Both the position numbers and the translations under genes were made by a program. This document shows, piece by piece, positions 11,577 through 23,522 of a DNA stretch of 64,000 nt (its first letter is position 1; the number at the start of each line of letters is the position of its first letter). Location of the stretch: the NCBI GenBank assembly GCA_964019135.1, contig OZ025248.1:68330119-68394118 (forward strand), given 5' to 3'. Below the pieces are notes generated by a model that saw only the letters and a program-made list of their open reading frames with translations, was not told the DNA's origin and searched no databases. Source of the stretch: Arenicola marina. Taxonomy: Eukaryota; Annelida; Polychaeta; Arenicolidae.

Positions 11577-14500
11577 GAGGGGGGGGTCAGTGTGACTGAG
11601 GGGTTGGTCAGTGTGACTGAGGGGGCGGGTCACTGTGAGGGGTGGGTCAGTGCGACTGAGGGGGTGGGTCAGTGCGACTGAGGAATGGGTCAGCATGATT
11701 GAGGGGTGGGTCAGTGTGACTGAGGGGTTGGTCAGTGTGACTGAGGGGTTGGTCAGTGTGACTGAGGGGGCGGGTCAGTGTGAGGGGTGGGTCAGTGTGA
11801 CTGAGGAATGGGTCAGCATGATTGAGGGGTGGGTCAGTGTGACTGACGGGGCGGGTCAGTGCGACTGGGGGGCGGGTCAGCGTGAGGAGTGTGTCAGTGT
11901 GACTGAGGGGGTGGGTCAGTGTGACTGAGGAGGCAGGTCAGTGTGACTGAGGGGTGGGTCAGTGTGACTGAGGGGTGGGTCAGTGCGACTGAGGAATGGG
12001 TCAGCATGATTGAGGGGTGGGTCAGTGTGACTGAGGGGTGGGTCAGTGCGACTGAGGAATGGGTCAGCATGATTGAGGGGTGGGTCAGTGTGACTGAGGG
12101 GCGGGTCAGTGAGACTGAGGGGCGGGTCAGTGTGACTGAGGGGTTGGTCAGTGTGACTGAGGGGTGGGTCAGTGTGACTGAGGGGGCGGGTCAGTGTGAC
12201 TGAGGGGCGGGTCAGTGTGACTGAGGGGTGGGTCAGTGTGACTGAGGAATGGGTCAGTGTGACTGAGGGGTGGGTCAGTGTGACTGAGGGGTTGGTCAGT
12301 GTGACTGAGGGGGCGGGTCAGTGTGACTGGGGGGTGGGTCAGCATGATTGAGGGGTGGGTCAGTGTGACTGAGGGGCGGGTCAGTGAGACTGAGGGGGCG
12401 GGTCAGTGTGAGGGGTGGGTCAGTGTGACTGAGGGGTTGGTCAGTGTGACTGAGGGGTGGGTCAGCATGATTGAGGGGTGGGTCAGTGTGACTGAGGGGC
12501 GGGTCAGTGAGACTGAGGGGGCGGGTCAGTGTGAGGGGTGGGTCAGTGTGACTGAGGGGTGGGTCAGTGTGATTGAGGGGTGGGTCAGTGTGACTGAGGG
12601 GTGGGTCAGTGTGACTGAGGGGTGGGTCAGTGTGATTGAGGGGTGGGTCAGTGTGACTGACGGGGCAGGTCAGTGTGACGGGGGGGCGGGTCAGTGTGAG
12701 GAGTGGGTCAGTGTGCCTGACGGGTGGGTCAGTTTGACTGAGGGGTGGGTCAGCATGATTGAGGGGTGGGTCAGTGTGACTGAGGGGTGGGTCAGTGTGA
12801 CTGAGGGGGCGGGTCAGTGTGAGGGGTGGGTCAGTGTGCCTGAGGGGTTGGTCAGTGTGACTGAGGGGGCGGGTCAGTGTGAGGGGTGGGTCAGTGTGAC
12901 TGAGGGGTGGGTCAGTGTGACTGACGGGGCGGGTCAGTGCGACTGGGGGGCGGGTCAGCGTGAGGAGTGTGTCAGTGTGACTGAGGGGGTGGGTCAGTGT
13001 GACTGAGGAGGCAGGTCAGTGTGACTGAGGGGTGGGTCAGTGTGACTGAGGGGTGGGTCAGTGTGACTGAGGGGGCGGGTCACTGTGAGGGGTGGGTCAG
13101 TGTGACTGAGGGGTGGGTCAGTGTGACTGAGGGGTTGGTCAGTGTGACTGAGGGGTGGGTCAGCATGATTGAGGGGTGGGTCAGTGTGACTGAGGGGCGG
13201 GTCAGTGAGACTGAGGGGGCGGGTCAGTGTGAGGGGTGGGTCAGTGTGACTGAGGGGCGGGTCAGTGTGATTGAGGGGTGGGTCAGTGTGATTGAGGGGT
13301 GGGTCAGTGTGACTGAGGGGTGGGTCAGTGTGACTGAGGGGTGGGTCAGTGTGATTGAGGGGTGGGTCAGTGTGACTGACGGGGCAGGTCAGTGTGACGG
13401 GGGGGCGGGTCAGTGTGAGGAGTGGGTCAGTGTGCCTGACGGGTGGGTCAGTTTGACTGAGGGGTGGGTCAGCATGATTGAGGGGTGGGTCAGTGTGACT
13501 GAGGGGCGGGTCAGTGAGACTGAGGGGGCGGGTCAGTGTGAGGGGTGGGTCAGTGTGCCTGAGGGGTGGGTCAGTGTGATTGAGGGGTGGGTCAGTGTGA
13601 CTGACGGGGCAGGTCAGTGTGACGGGGGGGCGGGTCAGTGTGAGGAGTGGGTCAGTGTGCCTGACGGGTGGGTCAGTTTGACTGAGGGGTGGGTCAGTGT
13701 GACTGAGGGGTGGGTCAGTGTGACTGACGGGTGGGTCAGTGTGACTGAGGAATGGGTCAGCATGATTGAGGGGTGGGTCAGTGTGACTGAGGAGCGGGTC
13801 AGTGTGACTGAGGGGGCGGGTCAGTGTGACTGGGAGGCGGGTCAGTGTGACTGGGGGGCGGGTCAGTGTGACTGAGGGGGCGGGTCAGTGTGACTGAGGG
13901 GGCAGGTCAGTGTGACTGAGGGGGCGGGTCAGTGTGACTGAGGGGGCGGGTCAGTGTGACTGAGGGGTCTGTCAGTGTGACTGAAGGGGTTGGTCAGTGT
14001 GACTGAGGGGCGGGTCAGTGTGACTGGGGGGCGGGTCAGTGTGAGGGGTGGGTCAGTGTGACTGAGGGGTTGGTCAGTGTGACTGAGGGGTTGGTCAGTG
14101 TGACTGAGGGGTGGGTCAGTGTGACTGAGGGGGCGGGTCAGTGTGACGGAGGGGTGGGTCAGTGTGACCGAGGGGGCGAGTCAGTGTGACTGAGGGGTGG
14201 GTCAGTGTGACTGAGGGGACGGTTCAGTGTGACTGAGGGGTGGGTCAGTGTGACTGAGGGGTTGGTCAGTGTGACTGAGGGGGCGGGTCACTGTGAGGGG
14301 TGGGTCAGTGCGACTGAGGGGCGGGTCAGTGTGACTGAGGGGTGGATCAGTGTGACTGGGGGGCGGGTCAGTGTGACTGGGGGGTGGGTCAGCATGATTG
14401 AGGGGTGGATCAGTGTGACTGAGGGGCGGGTCAGTGAGACTGAGGGGGCGGGTCAGTGTGAGGGGTGGGTCAGTGTGCCTGAGGGGTGGGTCAGTGTGAT

Positions 14501-15770
14501 TGAGGGGTGGGTCAGTGTGACTGACGGGGCAGGTCAGTGTGACGGGGGGGCGGGTCAGTGTGAGGAGTGGGTCAGTGTGCCTGACGGGTGGGTCAGTTTG
14601 ACTGAGGGGTGGGTCAGTGTGACTGAGGGGTGGGTCAGTGTGACTGACGGGTGGGTCAGTGTGACTGACGGGTGGGTCAGTGTGACTGAGGAATGGGTCA
14701 GCATGATTGAGGGGTGGGTCAGTGTGACTGAGGAGCGGGTCAGTGTGACTGAGGGGGCGGGTCAGTGTGACTGGGAGGCGGGTCAGTGTGACTGGGGGGC
14801 GGGTCAGTGTGACTGAGGGGGCGGGTCAGTGTGACTGAGGGGGCAGGTCAGTGTGACTGAGGGGGCGGGTCAGTGTGACTGAGGGGGCGGGTCAGTGTGA
14901 CTGAGGGGTCTGTCAGTGTGACTGAAGGGGGGGGTCAGTGTGACTGAGGGGCAGGTCAGTGTGACTGAGGGGCGGGTCAGTGTGAGGGGTGGGTCAGTGT
15001 GACTGAGGGGGCGGGTCAGTGTGACTGAGGGGTCTGTCAGTGTGACTGAGGGGACGGTTCAGTGTGACTGAGGGGTGGGTCAGTGTGACTGAGGGGTGGG
15101 TCAGTGTGACTGAGGGGTGGGTCAGTGTGACTGGGGGGTGGGTCAGTGTGACTGAGGGGTGGGTCAGTGTGACTGAGGGGTGGGTCAGTGTGACTGAGGG
15201 GTGGGTCAGTGTGACTGAGGGGGCGGGTCAGTGTGACGGAGGGGTGGGTCAGTGTGACCGAGGGGGCGAGTCAGTGTGACTGAGGGGTGGGTCAGTGTGA
15301 CTGAGGGGACGGTTCAGTGTGACTGAGGGGTGGGTCAGTGTGACTGAGGGGTGGGTCAGTGTGACTGAGGGGGCGGGTCACTGTGAGGGGTGGGTCAGTG
15401 CGACTGAGGGGCGGGTCAGTGTGACTGAGGGGTGGATCAGTGTGACTGGGGGGCGGGTCAGTGTGACTGGGGGGCGGGTCAGTGTGACTGAGGGGCGGGT
15501 CAGTGTGACTGGGGGCGGGTCAGTGTGAGGGGTGGATCAGTGTGACTGAGGGGCGGGTCAGTGGGACTGAGGGGTGGATCAGTATGACTTGGGGGCGGGT
15601 CAGTGTGAGGGGTGGGTCAGTGTGACTGGGGGGCGGGTCAGTGTGACTGGGGGGCGGGTCAGTTTGAGGGGTGGGTCACTGTGACTGGGTGGCGGGTCAG
15701 TGTGACTGAGGGGGCAGGTCAGTGTGACTGAGGGGTGGGTCTGCATGATTGAACGGTGGGTCAGCGTATC
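11577..15770 (+). repeat. 21-bp satellite, about 200 copies, with nested block duplications
   Basis: About 4.2 kb of a 21-bp unit with core GGGTCAGTGTGACTGAGG. Distinct variant units mark internal duplications: the string GTGTGCCTGACGGGTGGG recurs at about 12711, 13430, 13655 and 14575, and the run around GAATGGGTCAGCATGATT near 13750 reappears about 0.94 kb later. Frames reading as WVSVTEG repeats stay open in long pieces but break wherever a unit is 20 or 22 bp. Not called as a gene. Confidence 0.96.
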
Positions 15771-15844
15771 TGGGAGGCAGAAGCCATTAGTCTGAGGTAT
15801 TGATACTGAAAACTGTGACTGAGGCTGAATTTGAAGCCAGGATC

Positions 15845-16632
15845 CAGCCTGAAGTTGGGACTGAGATTTAGACTGAGACTGCGACTCAAACTGAGACTCA
15901 AACTAAGACTGCGACTGATAGTCAGACTGAGAGTCAGACTTAGAACGAGTCAGACTTAGACTGAGAGTCAGAATTAGACTGAGAGTCAGAATTAGACTGA
16001 GAGTCAGACTTAGACTGAGAGTCAGACTTAGACTGAGAGTCAAATGTAGACGCAGAGTCAGACTTAGACTGAGAGTCAGACTTAGACTGAGAATCAATCT
16101 TAGACTGAGAGTCAGACTTTGACTGACAGTCAGAATGTGACTGAGAGTCAAACTTAGACTGAGTCAGACTTAGACTGAGAGTCACTTAGACTGACATTCA
16201 TGCTTAGACTGAGAATCAGACTTAGACTGAAAGTCAGACTTAGCGTCAGTCTTAGATTGAGAGTCAGTCTTAGACGTAGAGTCAGACTTAGACTGAGAGT
16301 CAGACTTAGACTGAGAGTCAGTCTTAGACTGAGAGTCAGACTTAGACTTAGAATCAGACTTAGACTGAGAGTCAGACTTAGGCTTAGAGTCAGTCTTAGA
16401 CTTAGAGTAAGACAGACTGAGTCAGTCTTAGACTGAGAGTCAGACTTAGACTGAGAGTCAAATGTAGACGCAGAGTCAGTCTCAGACTGAGAGTCAGTCT
16501 CAGACTGAGAGTCAGTCTCAGACTGAGAGTCAGTCTCAGACTGAGAGTCAGTCTCAGACTGAGAGTCAGTCTCAGACTGAGAGTCAGTCTTGGACTGAGA
16601 GTCAGAATGCGACTCAGACGCACAATCAGTTC
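15845..16632 (-). repeat. 18-bp tandem array reading as a Ser/Asp/Gln repeat on the minus strand
   Basis: About 44 units of 18 bp with core GACTGAGAGTCAGACTTA. One subregion (16470-16590) is very homogeneous. Read on the minus strand it gives DSQSKS / DSQSET hexapeptides, interrupted by frameshifts near 16170 and 16400. It lies directly downstream, on the same strand, of the secreted Ser/Asp-rich gene candidate. A fair splice acceptor (pyrimidine-containing CATTGCCTTCAG) stands at about 16643, and a donor-like GTGAGT follows the gene's stop region, but the phases do not join. It is therefore annotated as a repeat, with a possible coding role left open. Confidence 0.9.
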
Positions 16633-16742
16633 GATTTGCTGAAGGCAATGCAAGTAATTTATTTCCTTGTTAAGCCCACATTGCAACCATCATCCAACGC
16701 AACATGAATTAATAATAATGTGATCTCCATGGAGAAAGCAAC

Positions 16743-17677
16743 TCACTCTTGAAGCTGTATGCTGCCGCGAGAAGGAGGCAGAGGGTCCATGGGTGCCACC
16801 CAGGGCTGGCTGGCCAGAAGACTCTCAGATAAGCTGTCAGGCAAACTGTCAGACATACTGTCAGACAAGCTGTCAGACATACTGTCAGACATACTGTCAG
16901 ACATACTGTCAGACATTCTGTCAGCCATGCTGTCTTGTCTATCTTTATGGCGATACGTCGTTAAGCCCTTCCAAATGTGATTGTCTCTCGTCGTACCCTG
17001 CAGACCTGGAAGGATAAAAAGGACAACTTGTGGTAGTACAGTACTGTCAACCACTCAAGACAAGAAAAGTTTGAATGTTTTTAACGAAAGAAACACTCCC
17101 TAACGACCCTGACCCATTAGTGAGCCTCGTTATCAGCACTTTAATAATTACGTTTGGCTGGACGGGATACCCCATCATGCCTTGCATCTTCCTGGGGCCC
17201 GCTCACGGCGGACGTGGCGAGGGGACGGCGGGGGGGGAGGGATGGGGGCGGGCGTAGTGAAGAGGGGGTGGATGGAGAGGACACAAAAAATCGTGTCACA
17301 TCACAACTGGCGTCTGGTTATTAATATGAGAACCAATTGTCTTGGGGGGCATATATATGCAAGGGATTCACTATCAACACAGTGAAATATAGTACGTTTG
17401 ATCTTTAATTCAAGACAATTAAACAGAGATAAAATACTAACCATGACAGAGTCCCGCATATGCAGGATAAAAATGAGAACATCGATAGCGATAAAAAGGT
17501 TCCTTTCTCTGCATGTACCAGTCTGTACCCAGCGCCGCCTCCATCCCCCGGGGGGGGGGGGGGGAGAGAAGACTGACCTTTGTATACCGGTTGCACGGGG
17601 TACCAGCTGATGTAGAAGGCGTGGCCTGCCCCCGACGCTAGCGCCACCACCAGGAAGAAGAGCGCCACCTTTGGCAT
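16743..17677 (-). CDS. Candidate two-exon gene: small secreted Ser/Asp-rich repeat protein
   Basis: Proposed coding exons are 17677-17578 and 17005-16743 (TGA stop), 363 nt, giving 120 residues. Exon 1 starts ATG CCA AAG and encodes a textbook signal peptide: a Lys, a VALFFLVVALA core, then SGAGHA with likely cleavage before FYIS. It ends AAAG at a GTCAGT donor. The acceptor before exon 2 is strong (TCCTTTTTATCCTTCCAG), and the phase-1 junction keeps the frame. Exon 2 contains a 12-bp tandem repeat coding S-D-S-M/L tetrapeptides (about residues 58-96), then a Pro-containing tail. A further acceptor (TTTGTCTTCCGCCAG) at about 17730 suggests a 5' non-coding exon upstream. Acidic Ser-Asp secreted proteins are common in extracellular and mineralised matrices, but the function here is inference. 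I recognise no named family. Confidence 0.5.
16826..16940 (-). repeat. 12-bp coding minisatellite in exon 2 of the secreted-protein candidate
   Basis: About nine copies of a 12-bp unit (plus-strand CTGTCAGACATA and variants such as CTGTCAGACAAG). On the minus strand each unit encodes Ser-Asp-Ser-Met or Ser-Asp-Ser-Leu. Variation is mainly Met/Leu at one position. Confidence 0.85.
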
Positions 17678-17729
17678 GGTGAAGAAGGCAGAGGGGCCGA
17701 AGGCACACCAGGTCTGCCACTCGCGACAC

Positions 17730-18560
17730 CTGGCGGAAGACAAAGACGTCAATGCTCGGCTTCTGCTCGTTGCCAATTCTGTATTGTCGTAACTGTGACC
17801 TTGCCTACTATACTGTAACTATATCACCTACCTACTATCAGTCAGTCATTACATCAATCTCATTACATAATCTCTGGTAGCGAGTTGGCCTGTTTGGCTT
17901 GTTGCGTAACGGAATTGAACCGAATGGTGACAGAATATTTGTACGAGGCGCATGTCCCCTCACCTTGCCTGCCAAGTATGAAGGCAACATCTATTTTCAT
18001 ATAGCATTTATTAAATATCTATAGTTGACTGCATAATGTGGTATATCTATATATATATATCAATAAGTATCCATGAATATTTGCCTGTCTAACATCAGCT
18101 TGCCACAGACGCATATTGCATTTAATTCTCAGTGGCAATGTGTTTGCCACCACATTTGTCATTAGCCATGTGTTTTCGCCTCACCATTGTGTTTGGCAAT
18201 ATGTTTTTTCGGCAAATGTTTTTCAATTTGTGATGTGTTTCCCGCCACAGGTTTATTAGTGGCGATGCTGTTTTCCGCCACATGTTTATCAGTGGCGACC
18301 TGGTTTTTCCGTCACTGATGATAATTTTGAACTTTGTATTCTCGGCAATAAAGCTCTATCCAACAACCTAAATACTTGTTTGTGTTATCCTACTACAATA
18401 CAGGGAACGAGCTGCGGGCGAGCCAGCTATATCACATTTTCGTATCGCGAGACATAAATTACCACATGTAAGCAATGGGTTGTTAAGAATAACTGTGTGC
18501 CTTATATGGGGTGGATGGGTGAGGGGGGGGGGGGAAGGGGGATTTTCGTTCCTCGAGAAA
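17730..18560. other. Non-coding; likely 5' flank or intron of the minus-strand gene, then degenerate repeats
   Basis: Starts at the acceptor-like site at 17730. A TA run sits at about 18047-18060. From about 18120 to 18330 the words TGTGTTT, GGCAA and CGCCACA recur irregularly (an old tandem repeat), and an AATAAA occurs at about 18347. A G run lies at about 18523-18534. Confidence 0.5.
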
Positions 18561-18564
18561 AGTT

Positions 18565-18815
18565 TTTTCATTTCACCGTGAACTGGGAATGAGGAAAATA
18601 ATTCTCCGTGAGCTGGGAATGCGGTATTAGACGACCGTCGTGATCAAGGATTTTCATTAATCGTGAACTGTGAATCTTAATATTAGATAACCTTGAATCG
18701 GGAAATCGAGAAATTTATATTATCTATCCTTTTCTTTGAATGAGGGGAATTCTCGGTTTAATTCTTCGTGAACTGGGAATAAAGATATTTTTCGTCGTGA
18801 TCTAGGAACACGACC
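18565..18815. repeat. Degenerate tandem repeat with CGTGAACTGGGAAT core
   Basis: The motif CGTGAACTGGGAAT and variants (CGTGAGCTGGGAAT, CGTGATCAAGG, CGTGAACTGTGAAT, CGTGATCTAGGAA) recur at roughly 30-60-bp spacing with AT-rich linkers. It reads as an aged minisatellite. Confidence 0.65.
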
Positions 18816-19339
18816 CCCCCCCCCCACTTATATAAATAACTAACTTCGTAACGCCATAAATAACATAAATATGCTGAAGCGGAAGAATGAGAAAGTGAGT
18901 AGACGAGAAAACTGACTGAGAAAAATACAGAACGCAGAGGAAACTGATTGGGTGCCTATGGAAAGACAGGTATGCAGAAATACATCAAGGGGAAATGTAT
19001 AGAAGCTACGACTAACGGTAAGGAATTTCGGAAAGTACTAACAGCATTGATATCATGGTAGAATGGCAGCAACAGCAGGAGACATCCATCAAGGTAGGCG
19101 ACACATATTTAGTAAATATTTCATAGACATTGCCTGAGACATCTATAGGCGCATAATATGACAAACCAGATGATCAATCTATAGACGAAATCATACTTTA
19201 TCACAGAGACCATCAATCCTATACGGCTGTAAAGTAAGGCAGCCACGACACGAGGGAAGCTTTTAACTTTGTGTGTCGAAGGCCAGTGGCTACCACAGGG
19301 TACCTACCAAGCTTGTCAAGTTGAGCTGCCATCTTGTAT
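18816..19339. other. Spacer, no gene seen
   Basis: Begins with a C run at about 18814-18825. The rest is unique AT-rich sequence. Nothing recognised before the LINE remnant. Confidence 0.5.
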
Positions 19340-20130
19340 GGGTCATTAAGGTATGTGTTGGCGATTAATGCGTTTCTAAAATATCTCAAATGCAGTGAAG
19401 TCAAACCAATTTTCAAGAAAAAGGACAACTTAGATAAAGAAAACTACAGGCCGGTAAGTTTTCTTCCCTGTTTTCAAAGATACATGAACAGATATTATGT
19501 GACCAGCTTATATCATCCATGCAACCCAGGTTATCACGCAGACTTTCCAAGTTTAAAAAGGAATGCAGCTGTCAAAGCCTACTGATGCGCTTCGTTGAAG
19601 GCTCCCAAAAGAGCATTAGATAATAATCAAATTGTCGGAGCTATACTCATGGACCTCTCTGCATCATTCCAGTATCTTCCACACAGATTATTAATTACCA
19701 AGATAAACGCTTAGGACGTCAATAAACTTCTTCATAAGTATAATCATGCTGATGATGATACTATGATAATAAGGAATTTAACAAGGTTAAGGTAACTCTA
19801 CAGAAGGAGTCCTCGAAAGGACAACGTGGTCCACCATTCACGACATGAAACCCAAGCCCAGTAAGTACCAGGCAATGGCGTTTGGAAGGAGAAACGAAAT
19901 AAGTGAATAAGTTTTTGGTTTCTGGAATAGAACTGACAGCGAGACATGACGTAACATTACTGGATCCCAGATTAAAGTTCGGCAATCCAAAAAGGCTGGC
20001 AGAGGTCTCAAGGTATCTAATGCAATGATGTTTATAGCAAACTTGCGTCACTTCATTGTTTCATCTTTTCATGTTTTAATTACCTTCCCGTTGTGTGGCC
20101 TGTTTGTTGCATAAGACACATGCCACGCGT
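19340..20130 (+). pseudogene. Non-LTR retrotransposon (LINE) reverse transcriptase remnant
   Basis: Plus-strand frames with several shifts reproduce successive blocks of an animal LINE reverse transcriptase. EVKPIFKKKDNLDKENYRPVS (about 19394-19456) is the classic start of the RT domain. LDNNQIVGAILMDLS (about 19615-19665) is motif A, with its second Asp region altered to ASFQ. HADDDT (about 19745-19762) is motif C. MKPKPSKYQAMAFGR (about 19845-19890) and GIELTARHDVTLLD (about 19923-19965) follow. The stretch between motifs A and C is much too short, so there is an internal deletion as well as frameshifts. The CR1/Jockey-like style is inferred from these motifs. Not functional. Confidence 0.85.
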
Positions 20131-20696
20131 TAAATATCAGCTTGTGACCAAAATTCAGTCAACTGAGGCATCAAGGCAGCCAGCTATGTAAATAGGCTCA
20201 ACAAAGAACAAGTCAAATCTCCTAAGGAACTCAAGACAATTCTTTCAACCTCGGATATGTTCTTGTGTCACTGTAATTCAGTGCACATTGTGCCACATAG
20301 CTAACGGGTAGACTAAGGTATAAACAGTTTATGGAATGGCTGTTATATTTTCATTATCATTGGCGCATTTATCTCAATCATCATCTCACGTCATTTTATC
20401 ATTGTCGTTCAATAACACTTAATGCTAATGTTAATTGTTGACTTTTACATACCGACGTTAAATAAATCTTATGCTATATTATCTTATAATGTGCTGCTTT
20501 CTGTTTTGAGCGATACTAAAGAAAAAAAAAGAGGTTTGGTTCCTACGAAGCTCTCGTCTACCCAGCGAGATTTGCTTTCTCGACGTCTTAGAGGTCAAAC
20601 GGGAAAGATTTATTCTTGGCCTGATGGCCGTCGGTAATAAATCGGCGAGCGCGCGCGTGACTAAAGCGCTCCACAGCACACTGACAATGGCGATAT
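20131..20696. other. Spacer, possible degraded LINE 3' part then unique sequence
   Basis: The first few hundred bases may be eroded LINE 3' sequence but I cannot align them with confidence. 20400-20696 is unique. No gene seen. Confidence 0.4.
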
Positions 20697-20698
20697 TA

Positions 20699-21416
20699 GG
20701 GCTATACAGTTCTCGCGATCGGTCCTCGAGACTTCAGTTTTGGGGACAAACAAACACACGTGCTCCATGTTGAAATAGAGGCAGCTATAAGTCAATTTCT
20801 TTCCAGGTTTATTCTAAAGACGTTAAAATATTTGGAGGCGATAAAGCGCAGAACTTTGGGAATGTACAAGAAATAATCCGTCTTCAAAGCCTCCGTGGTA
20901 ACAAAAATGGCGAGAGCGAGAGATCGACTTTACCATTTACAATGTTGGATCACGAAAAGACATTTTTGTAAGTTTTCTACGTTTTTGAAGCGTTGCGCCA
21001 ACGTTGTCACCGGGGAGAATCCGTGTGACGTCATAATACCTCGTTTTCGTAGGAAATGCAAAAAACGTTAGTTTCTCAGTCGTATTATCCCGTCGGAACA
21101 AATATTCGTCATTGTGGTGGCGCAAAACGAATAAAAAATAAATCATCTATCCGTTTTGTAAAGCTATATTTCTTAAATATTCTTAATCCTAGCGCTAAGC
21201 CTTCCGTAATGGACCCACTCCTCGGCGCCTGGCTTTCGCGCAGGTAGTCTGGTTCCCAGTCTCTCTCTTTGCGTAACATACACGCCACTCCTACGTCACA
21301 GATAGTCAGGATACCAGTGTGCGCAGAGATTCTAAACTCGTTACGAACACGTGCTTCATTTGTTTGTCCCCAAAATGAGTAAACCGGAAGGCTAACCAAA
21401 CGAGACTTTATAGCCC
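20699..21416. mobile_element. MITE-like element, 718 bp, inverted ends, TA target duplication
   Basis: The left end begins GGGCTATACAGT and the right end, on the opposite strand, begins GGGCTATAAAGT. Both continue for about 80 bp and share TTTTGGGGACAAACAAA and a CACGTG motif. TA flanks each end (20697-20698 and 21417-21418). Inverted ends with a TA duplication fit non-autonomous Tc1/mariner-type elements. No transposase is seen inside. A partial end copy lies at 27000-27079 in the other orientation. Confidence 0.7.
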
Positions 21417-23507
21417 TATAGAAGGGATTCCAGCGGTTGTAAGCGATATATGCTGTCACCAGTACAGAGACGGGGAGGGGATGTAGAGGTAGGGAGGAAA
21501 TCAGAAAATCAGTATATGTGGCCGTCGGGGTGAGAGGGGTGTATTCTAGAGATTAAAAGTCATGAGGAAGCGAAAGGTGAGGTGGGTGAACCGTATATGT
21601 GGGACGACTAGGAGGGGTAAGGAGCGGGGGGGGGGGAGGGCCAGGAGGTGCGTATAGGGAGCAGCAAACTAGGAATTATAAATTACCCTGGGCTTGGGTA
21701 AGGCACTCTCAACTTCTGGGAATTAAGTTCAGTATAGACCTGAGTAACATGATTGGAAACGGTATTTAAATAGAAGTAACGGTGTCATACGAGATTTTGT
21801 ATGGAACGGCAGGAGGTCAAAAATTCCGGCTCATATGTTGGCTCAAACGGTAAAGTTGGGACGAATCAATCTCCCACATATTGAAGCAATATCAGAGGCT
21901 TTAAAGATATACGGGGGGGGGGATCAAAAGCTGGAAATGTTCGACTTTAAGCCTGAAAATGAAAGCCGTAAACCCGTGAAGTGCAAGCAGCTTACCGCAA
22001 CCCCTTGAACCCTCATTCATAAAGCGAGGGGGCAGGTGGGTGGGTGGGGGGGGGGGGGGGTAGGGGGACAGGGGTTAGGAAACAACACAAGCGGGTGAGG
22101 GAAGGGGAAAAACGGACCCTGCCGTAACCCCACTCCCTTGCGCCACCGCCCCTCGTGTCACCCAGACTCAGTTTCACCAGTTATCGCCAGGGCAAGGCAG
22201 AGCGCTCTTTGGGATGACGTCAGAGACACGTAACGCCAAGGCCTGGCTGGAAGACAAGGATTGGATTTGGGCCTCAAGTGATATTAATGGCGGACCGCCG
22301 AGGGTCGGGTTTAGCCGCGATCCCAATCCGGGGATGGGCTTATAGTGGTAGACCGCTACGGCCCAGAATACAGTCCCATTCGCCCACAGCCGCACACGCG
22401 GGCGTCAACAGGCTGATCGAATAACCAAGGAACGGTCGACTTTGGTCGGACAGTTTCCGGTGTTTAGTTCAGGGGATCATCTTCTATTCGAGTACCCAAC
22501 GAGCCGGTATCTATTTATGAGGTGACAGTATCCCAGAATGACGTTGTACGAGAACTCTTGGACTATGGGAGGCTGTCGCGCGAGAAGTGCCATCAGCGGA
22601 GATGTTGCGTTGACTTAGCTTGCTTGCCAGTAACCCTCGGTTCACCGCACGTTTACGAGACGCAATTGTGCGACGTCATTGTTAATGCAAGAAAGAAACC
22701 AAAGAAATTTTATTCCAGACCTAGCCGTACATTATGACGTTATATTGGCGTTATTGAACTGATTGAAACCATACATATCCCTGCACGATGTTGATGACGA
22801 GCCGTACAGCTCAAAGCCTTTCTCCAAGCCGGGGTCCCAAGGAAACGTAGCCTATCCTTGTCTAGGATGGCCACAATGCTTGACCGATCAGTTTCTATCA
22901 AAATAGTTTTATATTAAACATGTATTTTATTACTTAAAACTATTTTAATTAGTATTTGGTTTCCGACCAATTCGACCCATTCGAATCATGGTGTTGTATA
23001 TCATGTATAACATTACTCGTCCGACCAATTTTTTTTATGGCGATATTTCATGATACACTTACTTTTTCTTTCGCTACATCTAACATGTGACATTATCGTA
23101 TAAAACAGAGCTGTTTGAGTTCGCTTTCCGGTGTTGGCTATCGATATAGATTGTAATATAGGCAAACCAATCCGTGTCACACGGTCTTGGCCTTGGCATA
23201 CAATTGACATACAACCGCCTTACCATCAATAACACCGTGTGGCGTCCTCTGGTAATTTACACCACCCAGTCTGATCATGCGTGGTCTCTGATATGATAAC
23301 GTTCGGTTTGGGAATAGGGGGCTTGTGTCCGGTGGGTGTCTCAAGGTGTCTGTGGGGGGGGGGGGGCAAGAGTTATTGCAATACGTGTCTGCGCCATTGG
23401 GGGCATTTCTTTGTTAACCCGGGGTATATCCCCTAGGTAAACAAAGGTTTCTTTCACCCGGGGTCGGGTGTGCGCGTGTTCGTTCGGCATGCCGCCCGTG
23501 TCCTTAC
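21417..23507. other. Non-coding with poly-G runs
   Basis: G-rich runs at about 21626-21637, 21915-21923, 22044-22057 and 23352-23367. 22140-22440 is GC-rich unique sequence, and 22750-23300 is AT-rich unique sequence. No exon or element recognised. Confidence 0.45.
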
Positions 23508-23522
23508 TCAAAACAGCACAGG

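Noticed and set aside
11635..15528. WVSVTEG repeat proteins
   Set aside because: Open segments of the 21-bp satellite broken at each length variant. No upstream or downstream exon found.
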